Shown piece after piece: positions 23,436 through 37,500 of a DNA stretch of 64,000 nucleotides. A model generated the notes under the pieces. The model was given only the letters and a program-made list of their open reading frames with translations, ran no database searches and was not told where the DNA came from. Numbering within the stretch: position 1 is the stretch's first letter; each line of letters opens with the position of its first letter. Origin of the DNA: Azadirachta indica (lineage: Eukaryota; Streptophyta; Magnoliopsida; Sapindales; Meliaceae); the NCBI GenBank assembly GCA_022749755.1, contig CM040453.1, positions 14,269,368-14,333,367 on the forward strand, written 5' to 3'. The position numbers and the translations under genes are program-made.

Positions 23436-25847
23436 ATAGGGATGAGCAAAAAATCCATAAACTAATTGAATTCATTAATTCAACTATTGTTTAGTTCTGA
23501 TGCAATCTCGATCTTAGTATATTTAAAAAATTATATAGTTTAATTGTACTAACCTAAAAACAAAATTAGAATCAAATTGGAACTAAATATAAATTAAAAG
23601 ATAAAACAAATTATGTAAGTGATACGTTTACTTACTTCTATTATTTGTGATGATAGACTAATTAATTGTGCATATTACTTTCATGACATAATTTATGGAT
23701 TTAAATTTTGAATTTTTAATATATTACACTTTATTTATTCTCATTTTATAATATATTATTATAAAATGATATTTAATCTATTTACTCTTATTTTATATAT
23801 ATATATTTTTGATAAAAACAAATTTTTAATATCATAGTAATCTTAAGAATAAAAATTTATATAAAAATTAATGGACCTTATTATAAAGTGATAAAAATAT
23901 GTCTAAATTTTTTAAACTCTAAATAAAAAAAGATTTGGGTAGACTAAAATCGACCTAACTTGAATAAGTTCGATTTAGTGGTTCAAATAGGATAAATATT
24001 TATTCTAGGTCAGTTTGGTTATTTTTAATTACTCCAACTTAGTTTGGTTTTTGATTTGTAACTAGTGACATAATCGTCACCCTCACCTTTAAATTCAAAA
24101 TAAGGTCATATTTGAGATTTTGTAATATATTACAAATACTAGTATTATAATTGTTAGATTGCACTTCATGCAATTCAACAAATCTCTTAAAAATAAGGTT
24201 TCTCACTTATCTAAAATTAATCATCACTTATTATATTTATTACATATATAATATATTATATAAATGATGCATTATGAATAATTCTCTAATTCATTATAAT
24301 TATAAAATTATTTAAAAGACAATTCAATAGCTCTTTTGATGTACAATAAAATAAGTAAATTCAAACTTTTGTGATATCATCTCGCACATATATTAATTCA
24401 TTATATCTAACAAGAGAAATTTGAAGTCCATAAATGATGAAAGACTCGAAGAGATAATATTGTGAATTGTATGATTTTATATACGAAAATTCTTTTCTCT
24501 ATCTACAATAATCCTCTTCTCTTTTTTAGTCTATGTTGGTTAATATAAAATTAATAATAAAAAAATGAAAAGAAAGATTTACAAAAGTGGAATTAATAAT
24601 GCATTGATTAATGTTTTTACTATACTATTTTAGCCCTTAATTTTTAATGAATTTTGAATATTGTCCATGGTTTATTTCTATAAATTTTGTCTGTCTTAAA
24701 AAATTTTGAGCATTTATAAAATTAAGTCCTATTTTTAAGGGCAGCTATGAAGATGTCTTTATTTTATATATTCTTGTTAAAAAAACACAAGTTAAAATTA
24801 TATATAAAAAAATTCATTCATCTTAGTTCCAATTACATATATATATATATATATATAGTTCAAATAACAATACAATTCATATTTAAATGGATAATAACAT
24901 TTAATTATTTTTTTAATTTTTACCTCTCTTCATAAAAGAAATAATTATACTAAGTGAACCTTAATGAAAAAAAGAAATAAATAAATAGATGTCATTCTCT
25001 TTTTCCCTTAACTGTTTGTAATATTATTTGAATTTTTAATTATACCATCACTGTCAAAACTGTAGGTCAAAAAAATAATGTTAACCACTACTTATTTATT
25101 ATAAATTTGTTAAATTTTTCGAAAACTTTTAAATAATATTTGCACGCTTAAACTCATTTCCATATATTAAAAAAAATAGTTAATGTTAGTGGAGCTGAAA
25201 ACAGGAAAGTAAAGAAATTCCTCTGTTTTAAAATTAACCCTTTTGACACGACCGCCACCCAATTTCACCTATAAGAAACATAGTCATATTTTTAACATTA
25301 AAACTTGAATAAAATTATATTAAACAAGTAACAATTATATGGTTTGATTAAAAATTAAGAACAATAAATATAATTATTCAACAAACTTTAATACAACGTA
25401 AATCTATAAATATATTATTCAATTTTAAGAAAATATAGATTCAATAAAGTTGTGATCAATATGAGTTCATTAGCTTATCTCACTTTAGTTGAAACAATAA
25501 TTTCCAATTTAGTTTTCTCTAATTTTTTAGAATTATATATATATAAATATATTTGTCAAATTTTAGAAGCATTGAAGAAGCTATATACTATATGTGAAAA
25601 TACAATTATTTTTAAAAAAGATATTTATATTTCTTATTCATATAATATGTTTTAGGTTATACAAAAATACAATTTAATTATATGACAAAAATTTTCACGC
25701 ATTCTATGCCTAACAAAACTAAACGCTCTTATCTATATAAATTACAACACAAACTTGATTCAAAACAATGTATTAATATTATATTATTGACACATGTTTT
25801 ATATTTTTAAAAAAATTAAAAAAAATGTTGGGGATATAAATTATATA

Positions 25848-26000
25848 TATAAATTACAAAGTATAAATTGATGTAACAAAATGGTATTGATTAATGATGA
25901 TATAAAAGTAATGTAATTATTCTTATAAATAATGTGAATCATGTGACAATCAATACAATCGCATCATATCAATTTGTATCTCATAGTTTGTATAAAGAAT
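25848..26000. mobile_element. Short MITE, family member 1
   Basis: Left end AAAGTATAAATTGATGTAAC; right end, reversed, ACTATGAGATACAAATTGAT. These imperfect inverted ends share the core ATAAATTGATGT/ATACAAATTGAT. Related copies lie at about 45110-45258 and 48785-48925. Confidence 0.55.
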
Positions 26001-26727
26001 TCATACTTTTAGTATTACTCTAAAAATAATAATAAAATCATGTGAAATTTATAACATAAAATATAAGTTTGTATAGTTAATGTATGGTGAGTTTATATCT
26101 CCACTACTATGAAATAAAATTTTGTAAAAGAGTAGAAAAGGGATATTTTCATATATCTCCTGGAAATTTACAGAAATCACACATAAAAAATTTGTGAATA
26201 TTCACAGGTACCCAAACCCTAGTGCAGTAATTTTGTTTTATTGTCCATAAGTTGACCAACCAAAAAAGCTGAAAAATTTAAAATATGCTTAACAAAATTT
26301 TTTAATTATTAATCGTTACTTATTTTTACTTTTAATCGCTCAAGTTTACAAACAATAAAAATAGTAATAATAATGAATAAATAATATTAAATTAAAAATA
26401 AATTGAAAACCCTAGATCTAGAAACTAAAATTAACACTCTAATGTGATCGTTATCGCCTTGAGCTAGCTTCTCCCATCCATTTGTCATAAAAATTATGCA
26501 AGAAGTGGCAATTTATAACAATAATATTATCGATTCAAGTGAAGAATCAATCTTATTTATTGCTCTTGTGAGTATGAGAATCAGCTCTCTTGCCATAATC
26601 GTCTTTGCTTTGTCCAATCCGGCAATTGAGAAATAAAAGCGGGCTGCTGCTTTATGGCTACTAGTTGATGTTTGTTGATGATGGTTTTGTTTTGTAATTA
26701 TAATTGAAATATTTATATATGGAGTAA

Positions 26728-26979
26728 GATCAACAGTCCTTTATTTTACATAAAATCTTACATCAATTGTAAACTGTTAGATATCGGTACATTCATCAGT
26801 TAATATTGCATATGACATATGTATTAATTATGAATATATTAATGTTACATATATACATTAATGTTACATATATATATATATATATGTAAGAACATATGTA
26901 ATCTCAACCGTTGAATGTGTCAACATCTAACGGTTTACAATTAATGTAAAATTTTGTGTAAAATAAAGGGGTTGCTGAT
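26728..26979. mobile_element. Foldback MITE, about 250 bp
   Basis: The left arm GATCAACAGTCCTTTATTTT is mirrored by the right arm, whose reverse complement reads AATCAGCAACCCCTTTATTT. Pairing continues for about 54 bp through TTACATCAATTGTAAACTGT / TTACATTAATTGTAAACCGT. The middle is AT-rich with TA runs. The target duplication was not resolved. Confidence 0.75.
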
Positions 26980-28380
26980 TCTATGCCATATATATATATA
27001 TATATATAAATTTGAAAATAAATTTGGAAGATTAAATTCACAATATTACCCATTTTTTAACAGGTAACTCACGGTCAATAACACGAAATTACTGTAGTAA
27101 AGGAGCTACATGTAACTTTTTCATAAATTTTCTTCCTAGGGGTAATTTTCACAAACCACGGAGGTATAGAAAATAATACATCCAATACATTGTAACTAAA
27201 TCTTGTTCGTTGACATTCTCAATGGTTGATTAATTATAATTCAAACCCAATAATCACCTTGTATAGAAAAAGAAAACATGATGTTGAAGATTTTGTTTTC
27301 CTCTTTTAATGTTACATAATTATTAATTCAGAAAAGAATTTACTCCAACATGAACGTAGAATATTCTAACCCTTCTCTAAAACGAAAAGACCAGAACTAC
27401 TGTTAGAAATGAACTTCTCGCTTTCTGCCCTATTTTTCCATAAATGTTTTCGGCAATATATTAATTATACCCTCATAGTCAAATATCTTACACACCCCTT
27501 AACTCTTTTTTAATCACCCTTAAACTAGTTATCGATAATAGTACTGTAATTACCAATGATAATAGATGGAACTAATTTTTTATTTTCTCTTTTCTCCTCG
27601 TTATTCCGAACATAAAATATAGACCAAATCCAATTTCCATTCCCAGTTGATACTGATTCTGATGTAATAAGCTGTAGATATTTAGCATTTATATTCTATA
27701 ATGCTCTTTTTTAAACCGTTTTTCACTGTTCGATTATTAATTATAAAAAATTTTTATTAAATTTTTATGTTAAATTAAGTATATAGATTTGTAATTAAAA
27801 AAAACTGTTAAGATAGTAATAAATCATCAAAATAGATAGGATATATATTTTTCCAAATTAATTATTATATAAAATTTAATATAAATGTAATAAATACTCA
27901 TACATTAATGATAACTTTTTAACATTAATAAGAATAAACATTAATTCAAATCTAACGTCCTTATTATACCACTATTAAATTGATTTAGTAATTATACTCA
28001 GTTGAATCCATTTTTCTCTTCTTTCTTTTACTCTAGGCAAACCTTTTTTCGAAGTATCAACCAGGGTAAGAGAAGGCATATTAGTTATCATAAATTTTGT
28101 GAAAAAACCAATTAAATAAAATCTGTTATAAAAATAAGTACAGCTTCAATAATCTTAAAAATTATAATCTAATAATTAATTGCAAATGTCTAACATCAAT
28201 TTAAAAATATTCTCAAGCGCTAATTTTAGAAAACTATCTAATTAGATGCAAATTTAAGAAATTTATTCCACGTGCTAATTTGATCCAAACAAGTACTTTT
28301 AGAAGAAATGATCAAGACTCTCCGGTTAACTAACTGACCCAAAGATGGGTAATTAAACCGAAGATGTTATTCAATCATGA

Positions 28381-31300
28381 TTATAGCGAGGATACAGCCG
28401 CAAGAGCACTGCCTAGAGGCCATGCTGCTTCAACAAGAGCATTCTTGTATTTAACTTGCTTTACCAAGGTAATCTCCTGCAACGGATCAAGGCCTGTGAA
28501 ATAGGCACGAGGAGATATATTAGAGTTTCAAGATTACAGTTGAATATTGATTATGAATCTATAGAAACTGACTTGTAAATGTGAGTAAAACTTACCAAAT
28601 CCGACTACAAGCAATGTGTGCTGGTAGACGAGATCCATGCATATGTATGGGAGATCACTTTCCTCAGTGCTTGCATATGCAGATTTTGCTTCATCAAATT
28701 TAGTTTGGCAAGCTTGCTCTGCTGCAGTCTTGAAATCAGCAGGGCGAACTTTGGCAACAGGATTACTAGAATTGATAAAACCAGCCTATTTATAACCATG
28801 TAATTCAGTTAGAGTTAATTAATACAGCTATGCAGCCACCGGAGATTTAAGAACTTATGCCGTAAATTGATTTTCTCAAGCCACTAAGTTACGGAAGAGT
28901 AATACCTCAGCAGCCTTGTCATAGAAGAATGAAGCAACGAGCAGATTCTTTTGTCCATCACCACCTCCACCGTTCCATACTCCGCCAAATGTGCATTTTG
29001 TGTAATTGCAAGTGTCATTAACCTTGAGAGCCCTGATCACTACACTCCGACACTTCTGCAGGTCTGAGCCAGATGAAGAGGCTGATGCTTTGTACTCGTT
29101 TCCTCCGTAGGTGTAAGATCCTTCAAAAGATTACAAGGATGGAAAGTAATTTCAATGCTTGATGTGCCATGATCTGATGTTCAAAGGCAGAGTAAATAAA
29201 GCTAGCGTCTCAAATTTATTTATTTTTGAGAAAATACAAGAAATATATGTTATCTTTATATGTTGTTTAGAAAGAATGATAAGATGTTCTACACAAGTTT
29301 TCTTGGTGAAAAGATAATTTGTCCTTCAATCTTCACAGCATTCGTGAAACCACATCAGAAGTTAAGAGACAGACCAGGCAAAACTGGTAAGAGGAAAGCA
29401 GGATGATGGCCATACAACCAAGTATCAAATGCATTGCAATGACTTTTAAAACTATAATCGACACGGCATCAGGTCTCTTGAAAATGAGTAGAACGTACCA
29501 TCATAACCAGCCAAAATGCATGGGTTCGCAGATTCTTCAGTAACATTCAAGATTTCCGCTCGAGCTGCCAACAAACCATAGTTCAAATAACTGCATACAA
29601 GATGCCAAATTATTATTATTATTATTGTCACTATTGATAAGCATGAAGTTATCATATAAAAGGAAAAGCATTAAAAGTAAGTAGTGGTCCTCGTGGATCA
29701 GGCGTCCACAAAAATGCAAAATCTTAAAGAAAGCAAAGCACACAAAACTCTGTTATGAACCAAAAATTTATTAACCAAAAGATAAAGAGTTAGAAATTCT
29801 CTCTTGAAAACTACTTGGTACTCGCTGAATACAAGATCTTTTTTGAACATAAATAGATTACTCATGAGGTGATTGACCAAGAAATCATTGAATAAAAAAA
29901 TGATATCGATTTGTAAGAAAGAAAGAGGGGACCTGTGAACGTAGAGGAAATATTTTGTTCCCATCACATTCATTTGCTTCACATATGACTCCTCTCCTTC
30001 TGGCTGATTTGAAGCATTTGCAGCATCCGTCTCCGAGATTGCATAGGCCATTTGTACAGATCCACCACCCAGATCAACCACTCCAACAGTGTTGGAATAT
30101 TTTTTTCCCAAATTCCGTAAAAGGTAGTTTATTGTTAACTACAACAACACATCCATATAAAAGTTCCTGAATACATCCAATCATATACTGAAAGAATTTA
30201 CAAGACCAGATGTTCCTTATAAAAATTTTATTTACAGCAAAATGACACAATGAAAGTTTAGGTTTCAGCATCAGTTTTCACCTTACCTTCCAACCAATAA
30301 CTTCTTTCTGTTTGGTGAGTGGAAACTTATTTGCTTTGATCTACTATTTTCTAGTTATACAAATTTTTACATAACATAAGCGACCAAAGTATTATAGCAT
30401 CCATTGCAGAGCACATAAACTACAGTTGACGACAACCTCGTCCTAATGATTTCCTCTATTCAACTTGCTTAAAGCTATCACAAAACCTACAAATCACAAT
30501 AAATAAGACCATAAAATGCAGCAAACATATAACTCCTGAAAAGTGGGATTTTTTGTACACACATGATCAATCATTCATAAATGCTCGTTTTGAGTTTGAC
30601 AAGCTATTCAGGTTCTCAAGTGAATCAGAGAAAAGCTGCGGCTACCACTGTTTATGCATTATTATCTCTCTGTATTCTGCAAAATAAGTCAATACTTACC
30701 TGATTATTCCTTCCCTCTTTCTGAAAACTATGGATAGTCACAGCCTAGAATTGCGATGTAAATTTGAATTCACTACAGTCTATGAGTCCAAGGAAAAAGT
30801 GAAGTAACGAAGAACTAAAATAAGGCTTTGCCATCTGATAAGGCTGATTGGATAGCTTCTTTACATGATGATAAACAGGGGAGAAATCTATGTTCCAAAA
30901 ATCCGAGGCATGAGTAAAACAAGTTTAACTAATTTAGGCAAGATTTCAGAACATCAAAAGGCCGTTTACAATCATCCCTATCACCATAACTGTTTTACAA
31001 TACATACTTCACATTTATACATCTCTCTAGGTACGCACGTGCGCAAGTGCTAGTGCAATGCGAATAGAAAAACTTAATGAATATGTAGTTACTTCAATAT
31101 TACAACAGCAATCTGTTATCTAGGCCAAAAACTGAAAATGGAAAAGGAAAGAAAATTACATACCCACAAGTAAGAACCTTCTTGGGAACCATCCAAAACA
31201 GTGACCCAATCTGGCTGAAATTTGAAGGTGCTATTCTGGAGGAGATCCCTAACCTTAAATTAGAAGTTCAAAGAACTGTTAAGTACAATAGAAGACGAAA

Positions 31301-33401
31301 TAAAGGTGTCAACAAAAACAAAAGAATATGATAATTAAAAAAAAAAGCAAGAAATACCGCTTCCAGGATTCTATCAGCTGCATCACCTTCCAACAGCCTT
31401 AACCCTGCAGTTGCCTACAAAACAATAAAACCCCATCTCAGTAATTCAACTAAAAGTTCAGACAGGAAGATTACATTATCACATAAAGAAATCTTAGTAA
31501 ATGAGAATATGGAACCTATCTGAATTTACGCACCCCAACTTTAACCGGTGTCTTTGGTCGCAAAGCTTGTGGTACAACACCTTCAGCTTCATCAAGAAGC
31601 GGGATCAGTGACTTCGCCGCAGCTTGCGGATCATTTGCATATGCACTCAAACCTGGTTTAGTCTGTAACATCACATCATCACCAACCTAAAATCAGAACT
31701 AAACAACACACTGCAATTAAAATAATCCAGAAATAAGGAAATGTGCTACAATTCAAGTAATAAACCTTGAATCATTAATAACGTGAGCTAAAGTCCTGAG
31801 ATCAGTCACTTCATGAATGCAAATAAAATTCTGCCCGACCTGTTTACCTTTTAACAAGTAATGATGTTACCGACAATACAAATAGAAGCTTTCTACCCAT
31901 AATAAGAAGCAAGTACGTCTAGAATTGCTGCTTGGTAACTTTCATCTTCCAATTTTGTGGCTGTATGGATAATAATATTTTCATCCTCTAAATTTTTTAA
32001 AATAACAAATTGACATAATTCTAAAATCTTAACAATTTAGGTTCCCGCTCTTGGATTTTAACAATTTGTGGATTAAAATATTAAAATTTGTTTTAATTTA
32101 TTACTTTAAAAAACTTCAGGGACAATAATAATATTATCCACAACTGGGAACTGTGGTAGGGTCATTCAACAGACGGCCAAATTACTGAATCCATCCATCA
32201 CTTGTTAGATTGAAGTTTTTTCGATCCAAACCGAATCATCATAGGATACAATTCTATTTAATTCGATTTATTAAAAAGATAAAATTGAATCTAATTTAAT
32301 CCAATCTAGTCTAAACAAACTAAGAGTATATAATTTTAATATTGACAAAGATAAACCAAAAAATAACATATAATTTATTTAATTTTCACACGATTATTAT
32401 TCATAAAAAAATAAAATAACAAGAAAATAAATATATGGATAATTATAATTGAATTTTTTTTTAAAAAAAATTGTATTCTTTAAAAATACATTAAAAATTA
32501 AAAAAAGTAAAAAAAAAATTTAAATGTATAAAAACACATTATTAAAATTGATAAGCCATCAACCAATATTTTACATAATTTTTACTTCAACAAAAAAAAT
32601 ATATGGTAAAAAAAAAATATTGATCATTTAAAAAAAATGAAATTACGGAGGAGAAAAATGGAGTTTAAGGGGTTTCATGTTTTTATATATTATAACTATA
32701 ATTTTATATACAATCAACTAATTTTTTATTTATTACATTTTTTTAAAAATTAAATCTAGTTTTATTGGCCATATAAATTTATAATCCAATCTACTGTGGG
32801 GAATTTGTGAACACTATTAACCCTGCAATAAAAGTGTTGACAGTTGCCAAGCGTAAAACTGTTATATTGGAAGCGCTTATCGAACTGTTGGAAGCACTTT
32901 TACATCATTTTGCTCAAATCAGTAGAAAGCAGTTTTAGATATCGAAAAGACTGCATCACGTGCATCTCTAAAACTGCATTATCCTCGTCCCTAACTCAAG
33001 CAATTTCAAATTCTCAGTCCAAAACAAACAAATATACTATGACTAATGTAAATTACCTGCACAAAAAGCTCGAGTTCGTTGCCAATTGGCACGAGATCCA
33101 AGTTCTCATCAAAACAGTACACGTGGACGCGACTCCCAGAGCTTCCCGCGTCAAAAATAACGGCGTACGTTTTCGACACTTTCAAATTCGACGATAGCTT
33201 GCGACTAACACCGTAATCAATTGCCACGTCAGCCGGAGGCGCCGGTTCCGTCATAAGAAACAAGACGCACACAATTAACATAACCAGGACGGAAACGACC
33301 AGGAAGGCGCTGCGGCGGCCGTTACCGGACCGCTCCATCGTCTTGCCGGGCAAGAGCGGCTCAGAGTGGGAAGAGGAGTAGGCGTCGGTGGTGCGCTGCA
33401 T
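28381..33401 (-). CDS. APY: Ecto-apyrase (GDA1/CD39 NTPDase), tandem copy 1
   Basis: Nucleoside tri/diphosphatase of the plant APY1/APY2 group; in Arabidopsis these are linked to Golgi or extracellular nucleotide control. Nine exons, all GT-AG: 33057-33401, 31534-31662, 31358-31414, 31164-31253, 29933-30138, 29499-29590, 28906-29120, 28596-28785 and 28381-28493. They join in frame to 478 residues. An N-terminal signal anchor lies at residues 31-50 ([20 protein letters not shown]). ACR1 is [15 protein letters not shown] (81-95), ACR2 contains GATAGLR, ACR3 is [15 protein letters not shown]4 is [15 protein letters not shown] (226-240). [13 protein letters not shown] and the C-terminal EAAWPLGSA follow. 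Oddities: exon 5 begins TTA (Leu) where the other copies have GTA (Val), and exon 4 is one codon shorter than theirs. Its N-terminus lacks the [11 protein letters not shown] segment of copy 3. It appears intact. Confidence 0.92.
31960..32150. repeat. Foldback repeat in intron 1 of apyrase copy 1
   Basis: Arms TAATATTTTCATCCTCTAAA and, reversed, GATAATATTATTATTGTCCC form an imperfect inverted repeat of the common plant 'TTTGGTCCCTGAA' MITE type. The same element lies at about 38180-38340 in intron 1 of copy 2, so it predates the split of copies 1 and 2. Similar elements occur at 54735-54945 and 56450-56645. Confidence 0.55.
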
Positions 33402-34548
33402 TTCTAAGGAACTCGATTAATAACAAAATCAACTGCAGCAAACGCCGGAAGCAAGAGAGCATTTTAAAAAGCCTCCACTCACTCACTCACTCATTCACTC
33501 ACTTGGACTGCTCTGCTGGATGGTTTAGGTGTTTGGACGCGTGTCCTTCACTCATTGGCTAATGCTTTCCTTATCCTGGATTTGGTGAGTGAAATGGACT
33601 TTTAACAGACCACGTTTCACACGCCAATGAATTTGTTCAGCGACGCAGCAGCAGGGGTAACATTGATATTCTGCAGCAATGATTTTAATTAATTTGTTTT
33701 CGTTAGTATTATTATTATGTCGGCTAACACTTTATTTGTATGCTTGTCGTTTCTTTTGTACTTGGCTTTAATTTGACACTTGCTTAAAACGTGCTGGTTT
33801 TGCTACACAATGACAATTAGTTGGAGAAGGAAGATCAGATAACCCTGTATGTATGGGCCTTATTTGAAGTAGTGAATTTGGAGTCCGTTTATCGACGTTA
33901 ATTAATATGTTTGATAATTTTTATAAAAACTATTTATTTAAATAAAATTAATATTAAAAATAAAATAAATACAAATAAATGCTAAAAGATATAAATATTA
34001 ATTACATTAGGATATTCTCTTTAGCACTTTCAAAGAGGTACAGAATTGAAGCATAATTACACGGGAGGGACAACAAATACGAGACTCTCACGAAGATATT
34101 ACGAATGCAACGAACCAGATTTCTTTGTCTTTTCTCTTGGATTTGTTGCATGAGACTGAGTTTTCATTGTCGTTTGTTTCACTTGGATACATATTTTTTT
34201 AAATGAATTATTACATGAAATTTAATATGAATGTAATAAATATTCATGTATTAATGACATTTTTTTAATGTTAATAAATATAAATATTATAAAATTAAAA
34301 TAATTATTTACAATAATAATATTTTTATTTTAAAATAAAATCTGTTATAAAAATAAGGACAGCTTTAATAATCTTAAAAAACATAGTCTAACAATTAATT
34401 GCAAATGTCGGATATCGATTCTAAACTATTCTCCGGTGCTAATTCCATTAAAGCATCTAATTTCATCCCAACCTAAAAAATTTATTCCAAGAACTTATTT
34501 AATACTGGGCCAAAGATGGGAAGTTAAGCCGGGGATGCGATTTAATCA
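33402..34548. other. Promoter of apyrase copy 1 and 3' flank of copy 2
   Basis: 33402-33800 is the 5' flank of copy 1, with a (TCAC)n-like run at about 33475-33503 (ACTCACTCACTCACTCATTC). It is similar to 41583-42120 upstream of copy 2; both contain GGTGTTTGGACGCGTGT. 34200-34450 resembles the 3' flank of copy 1 (27840-28260). The duplication junction therefore lies between about 33800 and 34200. Confidence 0.6.
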
Positions 34549-37500
34549 TCATTTTAGAGGATACAGCGTCAATGAGAACATAGCCTCAATGGCAGTGCCT
34601 AGTGGCCATGCTGCTTCAACAAGAGCATTCTTGTATTTAACTTGCTTTACTAACGTTATCTCCTGCAACGGATCAAGACCTGTGAAATAGATACAAAGAG
34701 ATATAAAAGAATTTCAAGATTGCAATTGAATATTAATTATGAATCTACAGAAACAGACTTGTAAATGTGAGTAACTAACCAAATCCGACTACAAGCAACG
34801 TGTGCTGGTAAACGAGATCCATGCATATGTATGGCAGATTTGTTTCCTCCAAGTTTGGATATCTCGATTTTGCTTCATCAAACTTAGTTTGGCAAGCACA
34901 CTTTGCTGCAGTCTCAATATCAGCAAGCCGAACTTTGGCAGCGGGTTTACTAGAATTGATAAAACCAGCCTATTTATAAACATGTAATTCAGTTAATACA
35001 GCTATGCAGCCACCGCAGATTTAAGAAGTTATACTGTAAATTGATCTTCTCAAGCAACTAGGTTACGGAAGAGTAATACCTCAGCAGCCTTGTAAAAGAA
35101 AGATGAAGCGGCAAACAGATTCTTTTGTCCATCACCACCTCCACCGTTCCATACTCCGCCAAATGTGCATTTCTTGTAATTACAAGTGTCATTAACCTTG
35201 AGAGCCTTGATCACTGCACTCCGACACTTCTGCAGGTTTGAACCAGATGAAGAGGCTGATGCTTTGTACTTCTTTCCTCCGTATGTGTAAGATCCTTCAA
35301 AAGGTTAAGGATGGAAAATAATTTCAGTACTTGATGTGCCATTTGCTGTCCAAAGGCCGGGTAAATGTTAAAGCTAGTATCTCAGATTCATTTAGTTTCA
35401 AGAAGAAATAAGAAATATATTTATCTAAAGAAAGATAAGAGATTTTCTACACAAGATTTTGTGTTCAAAAGATAATTTGTCCTTCAATCTTCATAGCCTT
35501 CAGTGAAACTACTTCAGAAGTTAAGAGACAGACCAGGCATAACTGGTAAGAGGAAAGCAGGATGATGGCCATACATACAACCAGGTATCTAATGCATTGC
35601 AATGACTTCTAAAATTATAATCAACCCAGTATCAGGTCTCCTAAAAATGAGTAGAACATACCATCATAACCAGCCAAAATGCATGGGTTCGCAGATTGTT
35701 CAGTAACCTTCAAGATCTCTGCTCGAGCTGCAAGCAAACCGTAGTGCAAGTAACTGCATAGAAGATGCCAAATTTTTATTATTATTATCACTATTGATAA
35801 GAAACTATGCATAAATTTATCATATGTAAGGAAAAGCATTAGAAGTGAGCAGTGGTGCTAGTGGACCAGCTGTCCACAAAAATGCAAAAACTTAATGAAG
35901 CAAAGCCACACAAAACAAGCCTATAGCTCACAAAAGTCTGTTATTAACCGAAAACTTATTAACCAGAAGATAAGAGTTTGAAACTCTCTCCAGGAAACTA
36001 CTTGGTACTTGCTGAATATAAGATCTTTTTCAAACGTAAATAGATTACTTATGAGATGATTGACCAAAAGCAGTGAATAAAAACATCCTATCATTCTGTA
36101 AGAAAGAAAGAGGGGACCTGTGAGCGTAGAGGAAATAATTGACTCCCATCACATTCATTTGTACCACATATGATTCCTGTCCTTCTGGTGCCTTTGGAGC
36201 ATTTGCAGCATCCTTCTCTGAGATTGCATAGGCCATTTGTACAGATCCACCACCCATATCTACCACTGCAACTGTATCTGAATATTTCTTTCCCAAATTC
36301 CGTAAAAGTTAGTTTATCGTTACCTACAATAAAACATCCATATAAAGGTTGCTGACAACATCGAATCATACCAAAAGCATTGATCAAATGTTCCTTATAA
36401 TAAGTTAAAAATTTTATATACAGCAAAATGATGCAATGAAGTTTATGATATCAAGTTTCATCTAACTTTCCAACCAAGAACCATCAAATGTGATAAAATT
36501 TTCCCATTTGCACCACATATACCTTCATTATTTTTCTCTGTTTAGTGCAAACTTATTTGCTTTGATCTACTATTTTCTCGTTTTACAAATTGTTACACAA
36601 CATACGCAACCAAAATACTATATCATGTGCCGAGAGCATATGAACTGCAGTTGACCACAACCTCATCCTAAAGATTTTCTATATTCAACTTGCTTAAAGC
36701 TATCACGAAGCCTACAAAACATGATAAATAAGACCAAATAATGCAGCAAAAAGTTCACTTATTTTTTTGTACACACATGATCCATCATTCATAATACTCG
36801 GAGTTTGACCACATATTCAGGTTCTCATATTTATGTGAATCAGAGAGAAGCTGCCGCTACCACTGTTTATACATTATTAATTCTTTGTATTCTGCAAAAC
36901 AGGTCAATACTTACCTAATTATTCCTTCCCTCTTTCCAAAAACAAACGCTACGGATAGTCATGGCCTAGAATTTACTATGTAAATTTGAATTCACTTGAG
37001 TCTAAGAGTCCAAGGAAAAAGTCAAGTAACAAAGCACAAAAATCAGGCTATGCCATCTAATAAGCCTGATTAGATGGCTCTTTCACATGATGATAAGCAG
37101 GGGAGAAATCTCTGCCAAAATTCTTAGGCATGAGTGCAACAAGTTTAACTAATTTAGGCATGATTTCAGCACATCAAAATAGGCAGTTTAATAATCATTA
37201 CTATTACAATTACTATTTACAACACATACTTCACATTTATACATCTCTCGTAAGTGCGTGCATGCATCAAGTACTAATGCAATGTGAGCAGAAGAACTTA
37301 ATGAATAGGCAGTTACTTCAAGGTTACAACAGCAATCTGTTATCTAGGACAAAAACTGAAAAAGGAAAAGGAAAAGAAAATTACATACCCACAGGTAAGA
37401 ACCTTCTTGGTAACCATCCAAAACAGTGACCCAATTTGGCTGAAATTTAAAGGTGCTATTTTGTGTGAGGAGATCCCTGACCTTAAATTTGAAGTTCAAA

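Larger units (their letters stand above)
23441..28380. other. Intergenic DNA downstream of apyrase copy 1 (duplicated with 42.4-49.3 kb)
   Basis: AT-rich DNA with no gene. Several stretches match the 3' flank of apyrase copy 3: about 24090-24340 with 42480-43560, about 25440-26000 with 48450-48930, and about 27585-27690 with 49165-49270. The immediate flank, about 27840-28260, also matches 34200-34450 downstream of copy 2. It contains MITEs (listed separately) and a (TA)n run at about 26984-27006. Confidence 0.65.

Noticed and set aside
24747..25655. Small AT-rich frames of about 60 codons in the intergenic DNA
   Set aside because: Composition is I/Y/K/L dominated, as expected from random AT-rich sequence; no homologue or context.
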